DNA of 64,000 bases from Ovis canadensis (taxonomy: Eukaryota; Chordata; Mammalia; Artiodactyla; Bovidae). A program made the position numbers and the translations under genes. The notes beneath the pieces were generated by a model that ran no database searches, had not been told where the DNA came from, and saw only the letters and a program-made list of their open reading frames with translations. Numbering within the stretch: position 1 is the stretch's first letter; each line of letters begins with the position of its first letter. Positions 37,601 to 52,600 of the stretch are shown one piece after another. Where the stretch lies: positions 27,606,501 to 27,670,500 of the forward strand of contig NC_091251.1 of assembly GCF_042477335.2 (NCBI RefSeq). Reading direction: 5' to 3'.

Positions 37601-40600
37601 ACAGGTAACTTCCTGTTCAAAGACACCCCCGGCCTTCCCTACTCCATCCCCTGCCGAGGGGCCCCCATCTCCATGCTCTCCCCCAGCCCCGTCCTTCTCC
37701 CCCCAGCACTGGTTCCCTCCACAAACGGCCCCCAACAGTGGGCACTGCTCCTGTCTCATTCCCTCCAGGCCTGGGTGCTGTGCCTGGCACACAGGAGGTG
37801 TTCTATAAATGTTTATAGGAGCAAGGGGTTGCTCAGGAAAGACCAGGAGCCCTTCCCAAGGACAGGCCCTATGTGAGGCACTTTACAGCCTCACGCTGTC
37901 TTGGGAGAGATCATTGTCCTTATTTCACAGGGAAGGAACTGAAGCTCAGGGAATTTGAGTCACTAGCGCAAGGTCAGAAGGCCGGTTACAGCCAAATTGG
38001 GTTGGAACTGACACCCAAGCTCATGATTCTCCCTTCCTGGCTTGGGGTGTTTTCAGAATAAATTTATCCTCAAGCATTAAAAGCTTTTAACTGAGGAGAA
38101 TGATTTAAAAAAAATACAAAAGAGGGGGGAAAAAGGAAATTATAAACACGGTGTGGGGAGGGGAGAGATGTGCCCACATAGAGTGATTAAGAGGCAGACA
38201 GCAAAGAGAGAGGCGGAGAGAGACTGTCTAAACATGTGGCCTCAGCTATATGGGTCACGGTGATTTGGAATCCACTTAACTTAGCTGCTTTCAGTGCTGC
38301 GGTTTCTCATTTGGATGTTGGAGGCAGATCCAGGCAGTAAAAATGTCATATATTCTTTGGCGAATTCCCTCCGGCTCTCAAGGTCTAACCTTGGATTCCT
38401 GAGAGCCGGCCCTGGGTGGGGTGTGGGCAGGCAGTGTGGAGGCTGGGACCAGAGCAGCGCCCGGGTCCCCCAGTGCCCTTGGGATGGGAAGAGGAATGGT
38501 GAAAGGATGGCTCCCTGCAACTAGAGGGATTGAGGTTAGACCTGGCAGAGAGCGTGTCCTCATGGCCAAGGGCAGTAGAAGAGGCAGGAAGGAGGGCTGT
38601 TCCCAGGCTTTGGAGCACCAGGGGCAAGCCAAGAATAACAGGAAGGAGCTGGACAGGGCTCAGCTCAGCGCAGGGTGCCATGGATACTGGATGCTGCCAG
38701 GCAGGAGGGGCCAAGGCCTTGTGTGGGGGTCGTTGGGGTCAGGAGGTAGCACAATGTAGGCAGCCCCACCAAGAGTCCAGGATTCTGAGCTTTACCCAGT
38801 CAATCTACCCAATAACCGCGGAAAAGCTGTGTTGCTTCTCAGGACCACAGTTTTCCTGGGCTATTGAAATAACCTGTATCAGAACTCTTTCCTGATCTTT
38901 TCACCATCACTGACTTTAATCATAGCTTTCCCCTGTGCATTCAGGACCTTCTAACATGAGCCTTTTAGCAGCACAGCCTCGTTGCCCACCACGTCTTGGG
39001 GGGTGCTGTGACATTGGCGGTTGTACCGTTCTGCATCGTGCCCGTTCCAGGGAAGGAAAGAAGCTGGCATCTTGGTGCACCCCTGGGGCCTGTTGTGGGG
39101 GGAGGCATGACTCCTCCTACTTCTGGTAGCACCGAGGTGGCATGAGGAGCACGAGGGCCCCTTCAGATGCCTAGAGGCCTTGTCAGCCCAAGCAGGGAAG
39201 TCATAGCCTGGATGTTGCCTCTGCCAGAGCTCTGAACTCTAGACATGACCAGAGAGATGCTGTTGGTCGGCGGCAGGGGTCTGGCTAGTGCACCAGAGAC
39301 AAGGGCTCCATGGGTTCTCCCAGGTTCTTGTTGCTGCAGCAGGGTCTGAGATTTGGCTTTCTGGGGAGGGAGCATCAGTCCCAAGGTGGGTATAAAGAGG
39401 GCACAACCCCCCTAGCCAGGAAGGATGTTTCTGGATCTGGGGGCAGTCCTATGAGGGACAGTTCCTCCCAGCCTCGCCACCCTGTCTGTCCCACCTGTCG
39501 GCCCCCCAGCCCCCTCTGCGTTACCTGCTCGCCCCGCAGGGCCTGGAGAATGGTGAGACTCCGGTTGCTGTGCATGGTGAACAGGATGACTTTGCCTGTG
39601 TGGTTGAACCGGGGGGCTCCGGCCACGTACACCCGCCCCTGCCTGGAGGACACGACCGATGTGACTGTGTACCCTGCCGTGGGAGGAAACAGGCTGGTCT
39701 CTGGCCCCACGGCCTGGCAGACCTCACCAGGGCCTTGCGGCATGGGTGGGCCACTGAAAGGAGAGCATCCAGAGCAGGCTGAGCAGATGGTAGTTCTAGA
39801 CGGTAGTTCCCAGGCTCAGCTGAGGAGGAGGCCTAGAAGTGGCAGGGCTTGGAAGGGGCTGGTAGATGGTGCAGGGAACTCACTGCGCCCACCCTCTGCT
39901 GGCGGGCATCAAAAGAAGCCAGGTGGGGTCACTAAAAGGCATCGCTGACCTGGAACATGAACATCACCTGCTTCACTCGCCCTACAGGTGAGCACGTGAG
40001 GGAACAGGGAGGCGAGAGAACAAACCCTAGCCATACTTCTTTTCATATTGGGCCGGCTTTGTTTCTGATCCCCACCAGTAGTCTCTCTGGGGACCAATCA
40101 ATGTCCTCTTCATTACCAGAATGCCTTGCTAAGTGGTCCACCAAAAACTGAAGGGTTGGCTATGCAGAGACAAGGAACTGCTCTGCTCAGGGCATGCAGG
40201 TGGGGGGTCTCAGAGATTCTTGCAGCCCCAAAGCTCTGCAGCCCCAAAGCGGGAAGTGCCCAGGCTTTTCTGCATCCACACACGTATGCCACTCAGAAGA
40301 GAACAAGAAGGAAACCCAGGGGCTCTTTGGGAAAGGCCTCCAATCCATGTTCTCGGGATCAGTGCCTGGTCCCTGTGAATTTCCAGTCGAGCACCCGGCT
40401 CTGGGGAGTGGCTGTGCAGCGTCCTCAGACAACTCTCCTGAAAATGGGACGCTTGCAGGTGTGCAAAGCTGAGGGTCCTACTTCCTGCCAGATGATTTGG
40501 AGAGTGGATCCCAGTTTTTAGATGGGTGTCAGGCCTTTCTGGCAATTCCTGGGTGCTTTCTGGGGAACGAGCGGCGCCTTCTGCTGTGTGTGCATGCCTG

Positions 40601-43600
40601 TGTATATGTGGACAACTGTCTCTCGGGTCCCACCAGTTGCTTTCAGAGTGGCTGCAGGATGCACAGAAGCCAGCTCACAGTGGCCGGGAGTGTGGGTGCA
40701 GTAGGGTGGGAAACTGGTTCTAGATACACCATCTTTGACTCTTGGAAAGGTATTCTGGGAAGTGGGGTAGGTGAGAGCAGGATATCACGTGGAGGGTGGC
40801 TAACGGCTGTGAATTTAGAGCAATCACAAAAATACAAAGGTAGGGCAGGCTTAGCCTTGTGTGGTGGAGCAAGGGTTTCTTCTAGGCTGAGTCCTCAGCG
40901 GCATTACTTAGAGTATTCTCATTGACCCCAGGTGTTTGGGCTTCCCCGGAAGGAAGGACAGTGGTAATGGGAGGGTCCTGGGGAAAGGCAAGGGCCGACT
41001 CTCAAAGCTCTAAGCAGTGCTGAGAGCTTCCTGCTTCCCTGCTGTCTGCTGGCTGTGGTTGCAGTTCCCATGTGGCTCTGACCAGCAGGCAAGGCCACCC
41101 TGAAAGCTGAGAGCCTCCCTGAAGGCCCGGGGCCGGAAGTCCATCAGCTTCCCCAGTGTGGAGGCGGAGAGCCTGGCCTCCTAGTCTCCTTCTCCAAACT
41201 CCCTGTCTCCCTTGGGGCACAGAGGGAGGCATCTTCTAGAGATTCCCCCACAGTGCCCTTGCTGGATGAACCCCCAGAGAGAGAAGGAGCAGAAAGGCAC
41301 TCCTTCCGGACTCCCACCCAAGGAGGGACCATGGTTGGGCCTCATGAAGGGTCTTCTGGGAGGAGGAATGACCTTCCCACCACAGAGAGGCCCACTGCCT
41401 ACTTAGTTCACATAGAAGTGGGGTCTGAGGCTGTGTTGGTAATAACGTCAAAGCTGGTAGATGCGGTTCAGAAACTCAGGAAGACTTATAATGGGAGCCC
41501 TTCTCCTTTCCTCTGGTTTAGCCCTTTCTGCATGAATGGCAGAGGCTCGCTTCTACAAAGCTGGAAGTGACTGGGCTAAGGTCTCACAGCTGGGACCTGT
41601 CACCACCAGGCCACTGACTCACACTTTTCTTTTTACGACCACCTTAAGGTGCTTAAGGTGAGCTTCCCTTGTAGCTCAGCTGGTAAAGAATTTGCCTGCA
41701 ATGCAGGAGACCTGGGTTTGATCCCTGGGTTGGGAAGATCCCCTGGAGAAGGGAAAGGCTACCCACTCCAGTATTCTATGAGTTGGACACGACTGAGTGA
41801 CTTTCACTCACACTAAGGTGCTTAATGGGAGATGACTCCTGCTTTGATTGTAACGCAAAGATTCGGACCTGACTGAGCAACTGAGCTGAACTGAGCACAT
41901 CCTCAACTTGCATTTTTGCCTTGGGGAGGCAGACTTCCTGCATTCAATTCTGAAAACATACCAACAGCTGCCGGAGAGTCTAGAGGCATCAGTGGAAACA
42001 ATTTCAGGTCAGACTGCTTGTTAGTTTTTCTGGCAGTCTGTAATCTTTTTGGCACCAGGCACCAGTTTTGTGAAAGACAATTTTTCCACGGATGGGGGCG
42101 GTGGGGGGAGACGGGGAATGGCAGATGAAGCTTCGCTCGCTTTCTCTCCTCCTGCTGCATGGCCCGGTCCACGGCCTGGCTTGGGGACCCTGATTTATTC
42201 TAGCTACTAATGGTGAGCCTGTGATGAGCCAGGTATGGTGCTGGGCGTGCTGGATGCCAGCCTGGAGGGGTAATGACTCGTGACTGTGCTTGAATCAGCA
42301 TAGACGACGCATGGACAAGCCCCTTGTCTCGTGTTTGAGCATGTTCTGGACCCCGAAGTCCTCTCCTGGCCCACTGCCCACCAGCCACCCCTCAGCCCTG
42401 CCTCTTACCCAGGTAGGCGCCGTGGTTCTTGAGCTCCTCGGGGAATTCCTTCAGGTAAGACTCACGGAGAGGAATGACCTTCCCGCTGCTGGTCTCCTTA
42501 AGCACAGCTCCGTTCCAGTCATAAGCGCCCACGGCTCCCAGCAGAATCCCGTCCTGACATCGGGGAGCGGGTGCACATCAGCTCATGACCCCCGGGGTGC
42601 CCCTGCCCAGGAATCTGCCCTACACCCACACCATGAAGCATCTGCCTGCCCCTCTGGCACCGCCTGCCCAGTTCGTTAATAGCCCAACTTCCAACCAGGA
42701 TTCTTGACTGTAACAGGAGCTGAGGGCTTTCTTGCTCCACTCCATTCTTAGGATAAAGTGGGTCAAGCTGATCCCAAGGATGGGATCTTAGGAAACAAGG
42801 AATGTTCTAGAAACAAGCTCTAAACCCAGGGCCAAAGGTGCATTCCATTCTGGGCTTCAGAACCTTTCTAGCAAACCCCTTGTCACCATCCCTTCTTTCT
42901 GACACTCCTTTAAGTGATGAAGATCGCTCAGTCGTGTCCGACTCTTTGCGACCCCGTGGACTATACAGTCCATGGAATTCTCCCCATGGAGTGGGTAGCC
43001 TTTCCCTTCTCCAGGGGATCATCCCAACCCAGGGATCGAACCTAGATCTCCCACGTTGCAGGCAGATTCTTTACCAGCTGAGCCACCAGGGAAGCCCCCT
43101 TCAAGTGCTGCACGTATGCTGTTCCGGGGCTTCCCTGGGGCACCGGTGGTAAAGTTCACACCTGCCAATGCAGGAAACGGTAGGAGTAATGGGTTTGATC
43201 CCTGGCTTGAGAAGATCCACTCCAGTATTCTTGCCTGGAGAATCCCATGGCTAGAGGAGCCTGGCATGCTACAGTCCCCGGGGGCGCAGAGAGTCTGACA
43301 CGACTGAAGCGACTTAGCATGCACACACAACCTGTGCTTTTCCTCCTTCCTTCGCAGCGTCTGAGTTGCTTTCCTGTGTGTAAACGCTACTTCTTCATTT
43401 CTTCAGTACAAATTCACTGTGTGTCTGTCTTACGACAGACACTTGCTTAGCACTGGGGATACTATCCCTGCCCCCACAGAGCTCACAGACACTAAAATAC
43501 ATACACAAATAAACAAAATACTTGTAAACCGTGATAACTGCCGCACAATGAGGGCTGGGATAAATCCTGGCGTGAGATTGAATCTAGATTGAGATGGGGC

Positions 43601-46600
43601 TCAGGAGAAGCGTTTTGAGCAAGTGATGCTTACTTATCCAGACACCTGGAGAGATGAAATAATTTGTGCAAAGGCCCTGAGGCTGGAGACAGTTCAGAGC
43701 CTTTGGCTTCAAGGAACTGAAAGCTGTTCGATTGGGCTGGAGCCCCAAGTGAGAGGAGCAGGGTGGTTCAACATGAGGCTACACAGGTAAGCTAGGGCCA
43801 TGTTTGTGGCAGCCAGCACCTCAAGGACAGGAGGTTGTCTTTAATTACAGGGTAAGCAGATGCTCCGATGCCTGGGCAGGAAGATGGGGAGCTCTAGCTC
43901 CCTGAGGGGAAGCCTCCAGGGTCATTTCAGGGGGACTGGACTGGGTCTATTCACTCTCTGGGCTGCCCCTGAACTCTATCTCCACCCCCAACCATCCACA
44001 TAACTCATGGACTCAGGAAGATGAACAACAAACACTCAGAAGAGGGAGAGCAGTGACTAGGGACAAGGAGGGGCTGAGGAAGGGGGTGGAAGCAGGGGGG
44101 GCCACCTTCCTGGGTCACCTTGGTGATCACGAGCCAGGGGCACCTAGTTTTGCCTCCCAGCTTTGGAATGTTAAAGCACAAGCTGATGAAGTCATCTCTC
44201 TCCCACCAAGCCCCCCTTCAACCCAGCTGGTGAGTGGAATTTGAGGTTTCCCCACCATTGGTGCCCAGAGTACTGAATTTCTCCTTTCCTGGTGGCTCAG
44301 TTGGTAAAGAATCTGCCTGCAAGGCTGGAGACCCAGGTTCAGTCCCTCAATGGGGAAGATCCCCTAGAGAAGGAAATGGCTACCAACTCCAGTATTCTTG
44401 CCTGGAAAATCCCATGGACAGAAGAGCCTGGTGGGCTATAGTCCATGGGGTCGCAAAGAGAAAGACATGACCAAACGATTAAACCACCACCACCAAAGAC
44501 AGGGGATCAGTAGAAAAATGTGACTCTGGCCTGGGGACAACAGTGCCATAACTAAACATACAGGCAGAGGCCTCAGCATTAATTTCATTACTGGTGGTGG
44601 AGGGGGCAAGATTGGGAACTGTAATAAGCTATGCTTCCTTTTCTCATTTCCAAGGTTCCACTTTCAAGAGTAAAGTTGATCATATATGAGGATTAAAGTC
44701 CTAATATTTTAGAGGTTGAACTGACTGTTCAGACAGGATGTTTTTACAGCTATACATAGCTGCTCTTGGGCGAGTCTGATGTGCCTGGGTGTGTTTGATG
44801 TCGCATTTTCTCATCAGCTTTCTCTCTCCTACTTTGGGCGCTTCAGCCTGGGAGAGAGTCTGACAATCTGTCGGGGCCAGGATCCAGGCCAGGGCCTCAG
44901 AGACTCCTGCCAGCGTTCCTCACTCTTGGGGTGTGCTCCATTCTTGGCAAGATCCTTTCTCATCCAGTCACCCGTTTGTGGGAGGCCAGCAGGACAGTCA
45001 TTATCTGCATTAGACTAATGAGCACCCAAGATTCAGAGAGGGAAGAGGGGTTGCCTGAGGTCACACAGCAAGTCCGTGGCAGGGCTGGGATGGAGTTGGT
45101 CAGAGGGAAAAAAATGTTCATTGGCTTCTGCAGAAGCCCCTAGATTCTGCTTTCAATATGACAGCAGGCCAGTCTGCTTCCTGGGGAGTCCTTTGAAGAT
45201 GAATGTTTGGCTTTGCAGATGACTGGAAACCTCTGATGTACTGAGAAGGCCTGGCTTCACTGGGCACCTGGGATTCAGCTGGGGGAGACCGATGCTGACT
45301 CACCACGGTGGGGCTTGGCAGTTCCATTGGAATTTCTGCATTTGGCAGCACTGTGAGGCCGAGGGCTTCTGGGGCCTGACCTTCTGCCAGTCCACCTGGC
45401 AGTGGCTGCAGGCAGGCTTGCACTCCCAGTGGGAGGCCCTTTCCCGAGCAGGGTCTCCTGGGGCCCTGCTGCGGACAGGGTGCCCTGTGAGGAGTAGGCT
45501 GGCTGAGGGGGCAAGCCCAGGCCACCAAGGCAAACCGCAGGTGGTCACCATCTTTTCCCAGTTGGGAAAACCCAGACCTTTTGAGTCTGGAAAAAATCTG
45601 GAAGCATGGGGCTGAAGAAAGGGCCAAAGATTTGATGGAAGAAGCCAGGCATTCAAGCCCAGCTGGAAAACAAACAGAAGGGCGTCATGGGGAAGCTCCG
45701 TGTTCCCCGCTCCAGGCCAGGCACTGGCTCTCTCACTTATGGCTTCCTTCCCTGCGAGGTTCCTGGGGATATGACCAGGGTGCGCCTGGGTGGCAGCTGA
45801 CCTTCCTGGCTCTCTGTGCAGAAATAAGGACATGGGCTTGGTGACCCCAGAAGATCTGAGGCCAAGTGTGTGCCCTCCTTGAGGAGGACCTGTACCTGTA
45901 CTTGCCTGAGCCCTCACCATCGGATCCCACCAGCTCAGCTCTCAGCTGTCCTCTGACCGGTCCTGTAGAATTACCTTCCCACCTCAGCTGAGTGCTCCCT
46001 GGTGTGTGACCAGATCTCCCCAAACTCCGTGTTCCTGCTCGTCCCTGTCCCCAGCCAGGGTTGGGCCACATGCCCAGCACGGGAAGCCGCATAATCTAGT
46101 ACAGTGGTTCCCAACTGGGGGTGGCTTAGCCCCCAGGCAATATTTAGTAATTCCTGAAGTCAGCTTTGGTTAGTTACAGCCCCAAGTGGTGTTGGGGTTG
46201 CTATGGTGAGCAGAGACCAGGGATGCTCCTGCCTACCTATGACGCACAGGACAGCCTCGTAGCAAAGAAGTACCCAGCCCAGATGGTCAGTAGGCTGAGT
46301 AACCCCAGGCCTGGGATTAGACCGTGATCTCTGGTGCTAGACATTCGAGTTCCACTTCTAGCTCCAAAGCCTCCAGCTGTGTGACCTTGGGAAAGTTCCT
46401 CTCTCTCACCTAGCCTAAGGGTCCTCAGGTGTGAATAGTTCTGAGACTATTCTGCAGTTCTGTTAATAGTTGTGAGAACTAGCATTTTGAGTCTTTAGCA
46501 GGGTGCTTGGCAGCCAATAAGGACTGCATACATATTAGTTCCTCACATTCATTAATTCAGCCATAAAATACTTCCAGGGAGGCAGGGGTCCTCAGATCTC

Positions 46601-49600
46601 ACAGTCAAGCTGGACCTACAGATGAGTCTGTGAGGAATGATCTGATAGAGGCCAAGACAACCTATTTTGAGGGCCCTCAGGAGGGGGTGGCCTGTTGAGG
46701 GGGTGGGTGGGTACATGGCAGAGTTAGGGAAGGATTTTAAGAAAACCTTCCTTGACTTCTTGGTTGGTTAGTCACTAAGTCGTGCCTGACTCTCGTGACC
46801 TGTTAGACTATCGCCCACCAGGCTCCTCTGCCCATGGGATTTCCCAGGCAAGAATACTGGAGTGGGTTGCCAGTTCCTTCTCCAGGGGAGCTTCCGGACC
46901 CAGGGATCGAACCTAAGTCTCCTTCTTTGGCAGGCGAATTCTTTACCACTGAGCCACCTGAGAAGCCCTCTGACTTATTAGGAAGTCTCAAAATGCACAC
47001 TTCAAGTTCCAAGCCTCAAGATTCAATTCCTCCCATGTTTTTCAGACATCTGCTCAAAGGTTGAAGTTCAGAGAGGCAAAACGATTTGTTTGAGGCCACA
47101 GCCAGACAGAGCTCTCCTCTGGCCTGGTAGCAATGGAAAGAGGACACCAGATGATACCAGTTCTTGATGTTGGAGAGGCAGGGCTGCGGGGGCCGATGGA
47201 GGTGGCCCACGGCGGTTCTGTTCACAGGGAGACCACCTAGAGGGCATGGGGTGCTGGTCTCCTCCCTCAGGCTCCCCTATGACTTCCTCACCCACGTGTC
47301 CATTACCAGAGTGGCCGCAGGGAGGTCAGGACTCTGTCCCCAAGAGCACCTTCTAAGGCAAATACACAGTTAAGAGGGCGGATGATGCTTTAACTAGTTG
47401 CTCAGGTTCTCTCGGTAGAAGATGTTTTCAACAAGCCTAGCAGAGCCTGAGGAAGGGATCAGTGCCTGGATGTTGAGATGGGGTTAGGCAGGAAAGACCC
47501 AGAAATGGGCCTGCAGTCTTTCTGTGGAGAGGGGCCCTGCATCATTCGTGGGGCTGAAAGCTGTAGGCTGGGACAGTGAGGAGGGGGCGGGGGATCAAAG
47601 GGCATGCTCTTACTTGACTATTCATTCCAGATCAGAGAGATGGTTATTTCTACTCAGAGGTCCTGGAACAATGGCCAGGAGTTGGGCATTGGGCACCAGG
47701 GTACAACCTTAGGACTTGGGGCTGGGCTTCTGAGGACCTCAAAGAACCAGAAATGTTTCCTGTCACCAGGGGTCAACTTGCAAAGAATGCAGAACAGCAT
47801 GGCAGCAGGCCTTGGCCTCATGGGGGCAGCCCTGGCTGCCTGCCCCAGAGCTGGCAGGGGAAGAATCCACTGTCTAGAGCTAAGGGGGCTCAAAAGGAGT
47901 TTACAGCCTTTAGCTGTCAACCCCTCATTTCATCATTATGGATGAGTTTCTTCTACTTTTGATTAAATAAGACATGCAAAATGAGTTCAAATGCAAAATC
48001 CTTAGGAAAGATGACAACTTTAAGGCTTCAGCAGCTGAGAACCTTACATAATCACCCCTAACCTTAGCTATCTGGTCCATGAGCCCAGGAGGGCTGGTGG
48101 AAAGGGCACAGACTGAAAAGGCAGGGGGTGGCTGGGGCTGTTGGTCTGGGGGGTAACCCCCCACCCCACACCCCACCCCACACCACCTTAGCCTGTTTCA
48201 AATGTAACTAAGGTTCGTCCTCCTAGACCATCATGTATAATTTAAAGAAAAAACACTCTGTTCTCATCTTGAGTGAGTGGCCAAGTCTTTTGTGTAGATA
48301 AGGTCCACCCTAATAAAACTGCTTCCTTCTGTAAACTTTCGATGTTGGGGAAATTTACGGAGTGCAATGCAGGAGAGCCATCACCACGGGCATCAATTAT
48401 TTATGGTCCTCTCCCTTCTACCACACCTTCCCCTTGTGGCCCATGGGGATTATAGGCTGAGAGCTGTGGATCTCTTCTGCAAGCTTTCTGGCAGATTCAT
48501 GCAGCTTTTTCTTGGTTACCCGGCTTGACAGGGAGTTCATCACCTCAGCAAGCAGCCAGCACTAATAGAAGCCACTCCAGCTCTCAGCGACCTTCACATT
48601 CATTTCCAAATGCTAATGGAACCATTGGCTTACAAATCCATTCTAAAATTTGGCCAGGCATCCATAGCTCATTTTGCTGATGGTAATTTCCAGAATATTC
48701 TTTTTCCTTTTGGCTTATCAGGACTAGAGTTCCCTGGGGCTCTGGGTCCCTGGTTTTCCCAGCAGCTCTGACTTCTGGCCATCATGCTGGAATGTAATAA
48801 TGCCTGTGGCCTGGAGCTTTGGTTCATCCAGGGGCTCGGGGATATATGGGGGTCTCCTAATCTGGACTCTGGTCCTTTCTATCTCTTGTTGCTTTTGCCC
48901 CCCTAACTTGAAGCCTGCTTTCCTTGCTAGGTAAGATGGCAGCAGACCAGGTGATCAGACCTGACCCTTCCTCTGTCATTTGTGAACATTCTATGGGTCC
49001 TTCCCTTGGGACTAGGGATCCTTCCTTCTGACAGAGCTCCACAGGCCCAGGACAACTGAAGACTCAGCACATTTGCAGGCAGCAGCTGCCTGAGGCTGTC
49101 TAGGGAGTGTTTCCAGAGGAGATGGAGCCCCAAGGTTCACCCAAGAGATGTACTCACTTGGGCTCAGGACCTGTTCTGGGCAAAGTTGAGAGGCTGGACC
49201 TTCTTGTCCCTAATCCCCAGAGAGGTCTGACTGATCCGGAGAGCTGTGGGGTTGGACTCCCAAGGACAGGGCGGCTGTGGCCGATTATGATGGCATGACC
49301 AGCCTAGCACTGGAAAACTTCTGTGCCCTAAAACAGCAACCCAATGGCTACTCACAGTGCCAGACAGGCCACCATCACTCTCACCAATCCTTTGGATTTG
49401 GAAGGATTTTATTTATGTAAACAATTCTTTAAAATGTCTTAAAGAGTCTCAAATTCAAATGTAATCATTGTCTTTTTCCAAGTCTTATCAGATGAAAGCT
49501 TCCAGATGACTGTCATTTGAAAACAAGACACAGGGTGACAGAACTGGGGTTTCTATCTACAGAGTGGGGAAGTGCCTCCTGGGTTTCTCCAGTTAGGGGA

Positions 49601-52600
49601 AGAGAACAAGATGTGAGCATGTGGAGGAAGCTACAGGAGGCAGCTGATGACCTTGACCTCAATAACAAGTTGAGGTCCTGAGCTGCTGGTCTCCCCTTTG
49701 CAGCAGAGGAACTCTATTGATCCTGCAAGAACTCATTTTGTTTGACATACTCTGCTGCTTGGGGCATTGTCAAGGTGCAGCTAAACTTCCCCAAATCCCT
49801 GAAGCTTGTCTTAACCTTCCTTCTCTCTAGATTCCCTGATTCCTGGGCACACATAGATCACAGTATTAGAAGCAGGAGACTGAACTTATCATTTAGGAGT
49901 CTTTCTCCCCAACTAGTGGGGAAGGAAATGGCAATGCACTCCAGTATTCTTGCCTAGAGAATCCCATGGACAGGGGAGCCTGGTGGGCTGCTGTCCATGG
50001 GGTCGCACAGAGTCAGACCCGACTGAAGCGACTTAGCATGCATGGATGCATTGGAGAAGGAAATGGCAACCCACTCCAGTGTTCTTGCCTGGAGAATCCC
50101 AGGGACAGAGGAGCCTGGTGGGCTGCCATCTATGGGGTCGCACAGAGTCAGACACGACTAAAGCGACTTAGCAGCAGCTCCCCAACTAGACTGTGAATTG
50201 CTGTCAGTTGAAATGTTAGCTTCATCTCTGTATACCCCAGTGCCTCACACACAGCCAGGCCCAAGGGGAGATGCTCAAAAACTGACCTTGGAATGGAAGA
50301 TGGAGACATGGGACATTCTCTCTCTCTTGCTGTCCCCACCATCAAGGCTGGGACCCCGTGTGTGCTCAGCCTTCCCCCAGTCCTATGAGTATAACTTCCT
50401 CTCTTTTCTTGCCTGCTGCCACCCATGGCTGCTGAAATCCTTGTCCTCAGGGGCCTGTCCAAGCCTGAGACTCCCCTGATGCTCCCCTGCATCTCCTTTC
50501 CCTTAGCCTGGGCCTTTCCTTCTGTAAAACCCTGATCACACACAGCCTTGGCAAGGGCTGTTTTTGTTTTTGCTAAACCATGCATGCAGATCTTAATTCC
50601 CTGATCAGGGATCAAACTAGTGCCCCCTGTAGTGGAAATGTAGAGTCTTAACCACTAGGCCACCAGGAAAGTGCCTCAAGCGGCCTTGATGAGTGTTAGA
50701 TGGATCCACGTGGTTCCCCATTGAGCAGAGAGTCTCTACAAGGGCTCCATGGATGGGCGGGCCTCTGGAAGTTATACACCTGTGCCCAGGGAAGTCTGTA
50801 GTTTCTGTCATCTTATTCTCTAAGTTCAGGACTGCTGTTCTGCGTTGTTTTCAGGCTGACTCCTATGTGGCAAGAATAAATTCCGCCTCCTTTTGATATC
50901 TTAGTCACATTTGACAAATGCTTGTTGGATTTAATGAAATTGATTTTCTTTGTTGCGTTTTCTAACTAGCCCTGACCCCAGAGTCAGGAGTCCAGGGCTA
51001 GTCCAGCTGGAACACAGAACTTGATGCCTGACCTGTGTGAATGAATGATGCCCTTGCCCCTCCTGGTATGCAGCCCCTTACCCTCAGACTGGGAGCTCCC
51101 TGAGGGCAGGGCTCTTGCCTCTGTACCTCCTGGGGTAGAGCACAGGGCCCAGCACAGAAAAGGCACTGAAAAGATTTGCCAATGTGACCACCTACAATGG
51201 GACAACTATTACCATCTGCCGACTCTGCAGGGCTGTTTTTGAGCATGAATGAGGCACAGAAATTTTCTGGAAAAAAACTAAAGTGCTCGGCACATTTTGC
51301 ATGACCACTGTCAATACAGAGCAGTAATGTTTATATCTTGCTGTATTCAGTGGGCATGATAGTCTAGATGCAGCTCAGGAAACGCTGAGCGGGAGCCGCA
51401 TTTCCGTCCATCTGCCCGCTGTGTGCTGGGCATCCATCCCTCTCCCCTCCGATCTGGGATCTCTGACTCAGCACCCCCTCAGATTCCACCCACTCTCATG
51501 GAACAGCTGCTCAGTGTGGGGGGAAAGCATGAGGCTAATATTTCTCTCACTTGTGTCACTTCAGCAGGTCATTTGGCATTCCCGGGACGTGGCTTCTTTA
51601 CCTGGAAACTGGGAATAAGGAACCCTGCCACGTTCACCTCACAGAGGAGTGGGGAGAATTCAGGGGGTTAGTGAAAGTGATGTAGAAGTGGGATGGACCG
51701 ATAGGCCTTTTCTGGCAGATTGGGAGGCATGACCCCTTCCCAAGGGGCCAGCTGGGCAGAGCACATGCACAAACCCAGGGCACCTGTCAGCCCGGAGTGT
51801 GCTCACAGGGGCGTGTGCTGATACCAGCAACACAGGCTTTCCCCACAGGTACTCTCAGGCAGGGCTCTACCTCCAAACGGCTTTAGAAGTAAAGTGTGCT
51901 CACAGCTATGGACTCCTCTGCCCCTCTGGCAGGCTTCCCAGGTGGCTGAAAGGCAAAGAATTCGCCTGCCAATGCAGGAGACTCAGGAGACGCGGGTTCA
52001 GTCCCCGGGTTGGGAAGTTCCACTAGCACAGGACATTGCAACCCACTCCAGTATCCTTGCCTGGAAAATTCCACGGACAGAGGAGCCTGGCAGGACATGA
52101 CTGGGTGACTGGGCACGCATGCGTATGCCCCTCTGGCAATCCTGTGAGGTTTCAGCCCCATCCTGAGAATCGGATCCAGGTGAGGCACGTGCCCCAGACG
52201 AAGCCCAATGCTGGTGACACCACGGGTCTGCTTGGGACCCCTGCAACATGACACCGAGCTCGCACTCTGAGAGGCCCCTGTGGGCCGCCTGCTGGAGCAC
52301 ATCTGGGACTTCTGTCCACATGGACACAGGGCTGGGCCCTCACACACAGGCCACCTCGGGCATGCAGGGCACTGTTAGAGCCCAGGCAACAGGTTTTGCC
52401 ACTCTGGCCTGGTTTTTGCACAAGGCTTTTTTGGACCAAACAGGACCCTTAGTCCTGAGGGACATGTCCCCATCAGCACCCTGGACAGAGAGGGCTTGAG
52501 ACAGCTAATTATAAATTGATCTGGATGTCCCTCTTCTAGCCACAGAGACGAGAGGCAGAGAGACCCCAAGGAAGAGAGCAAGGGGGATGAGAGACAGCCC

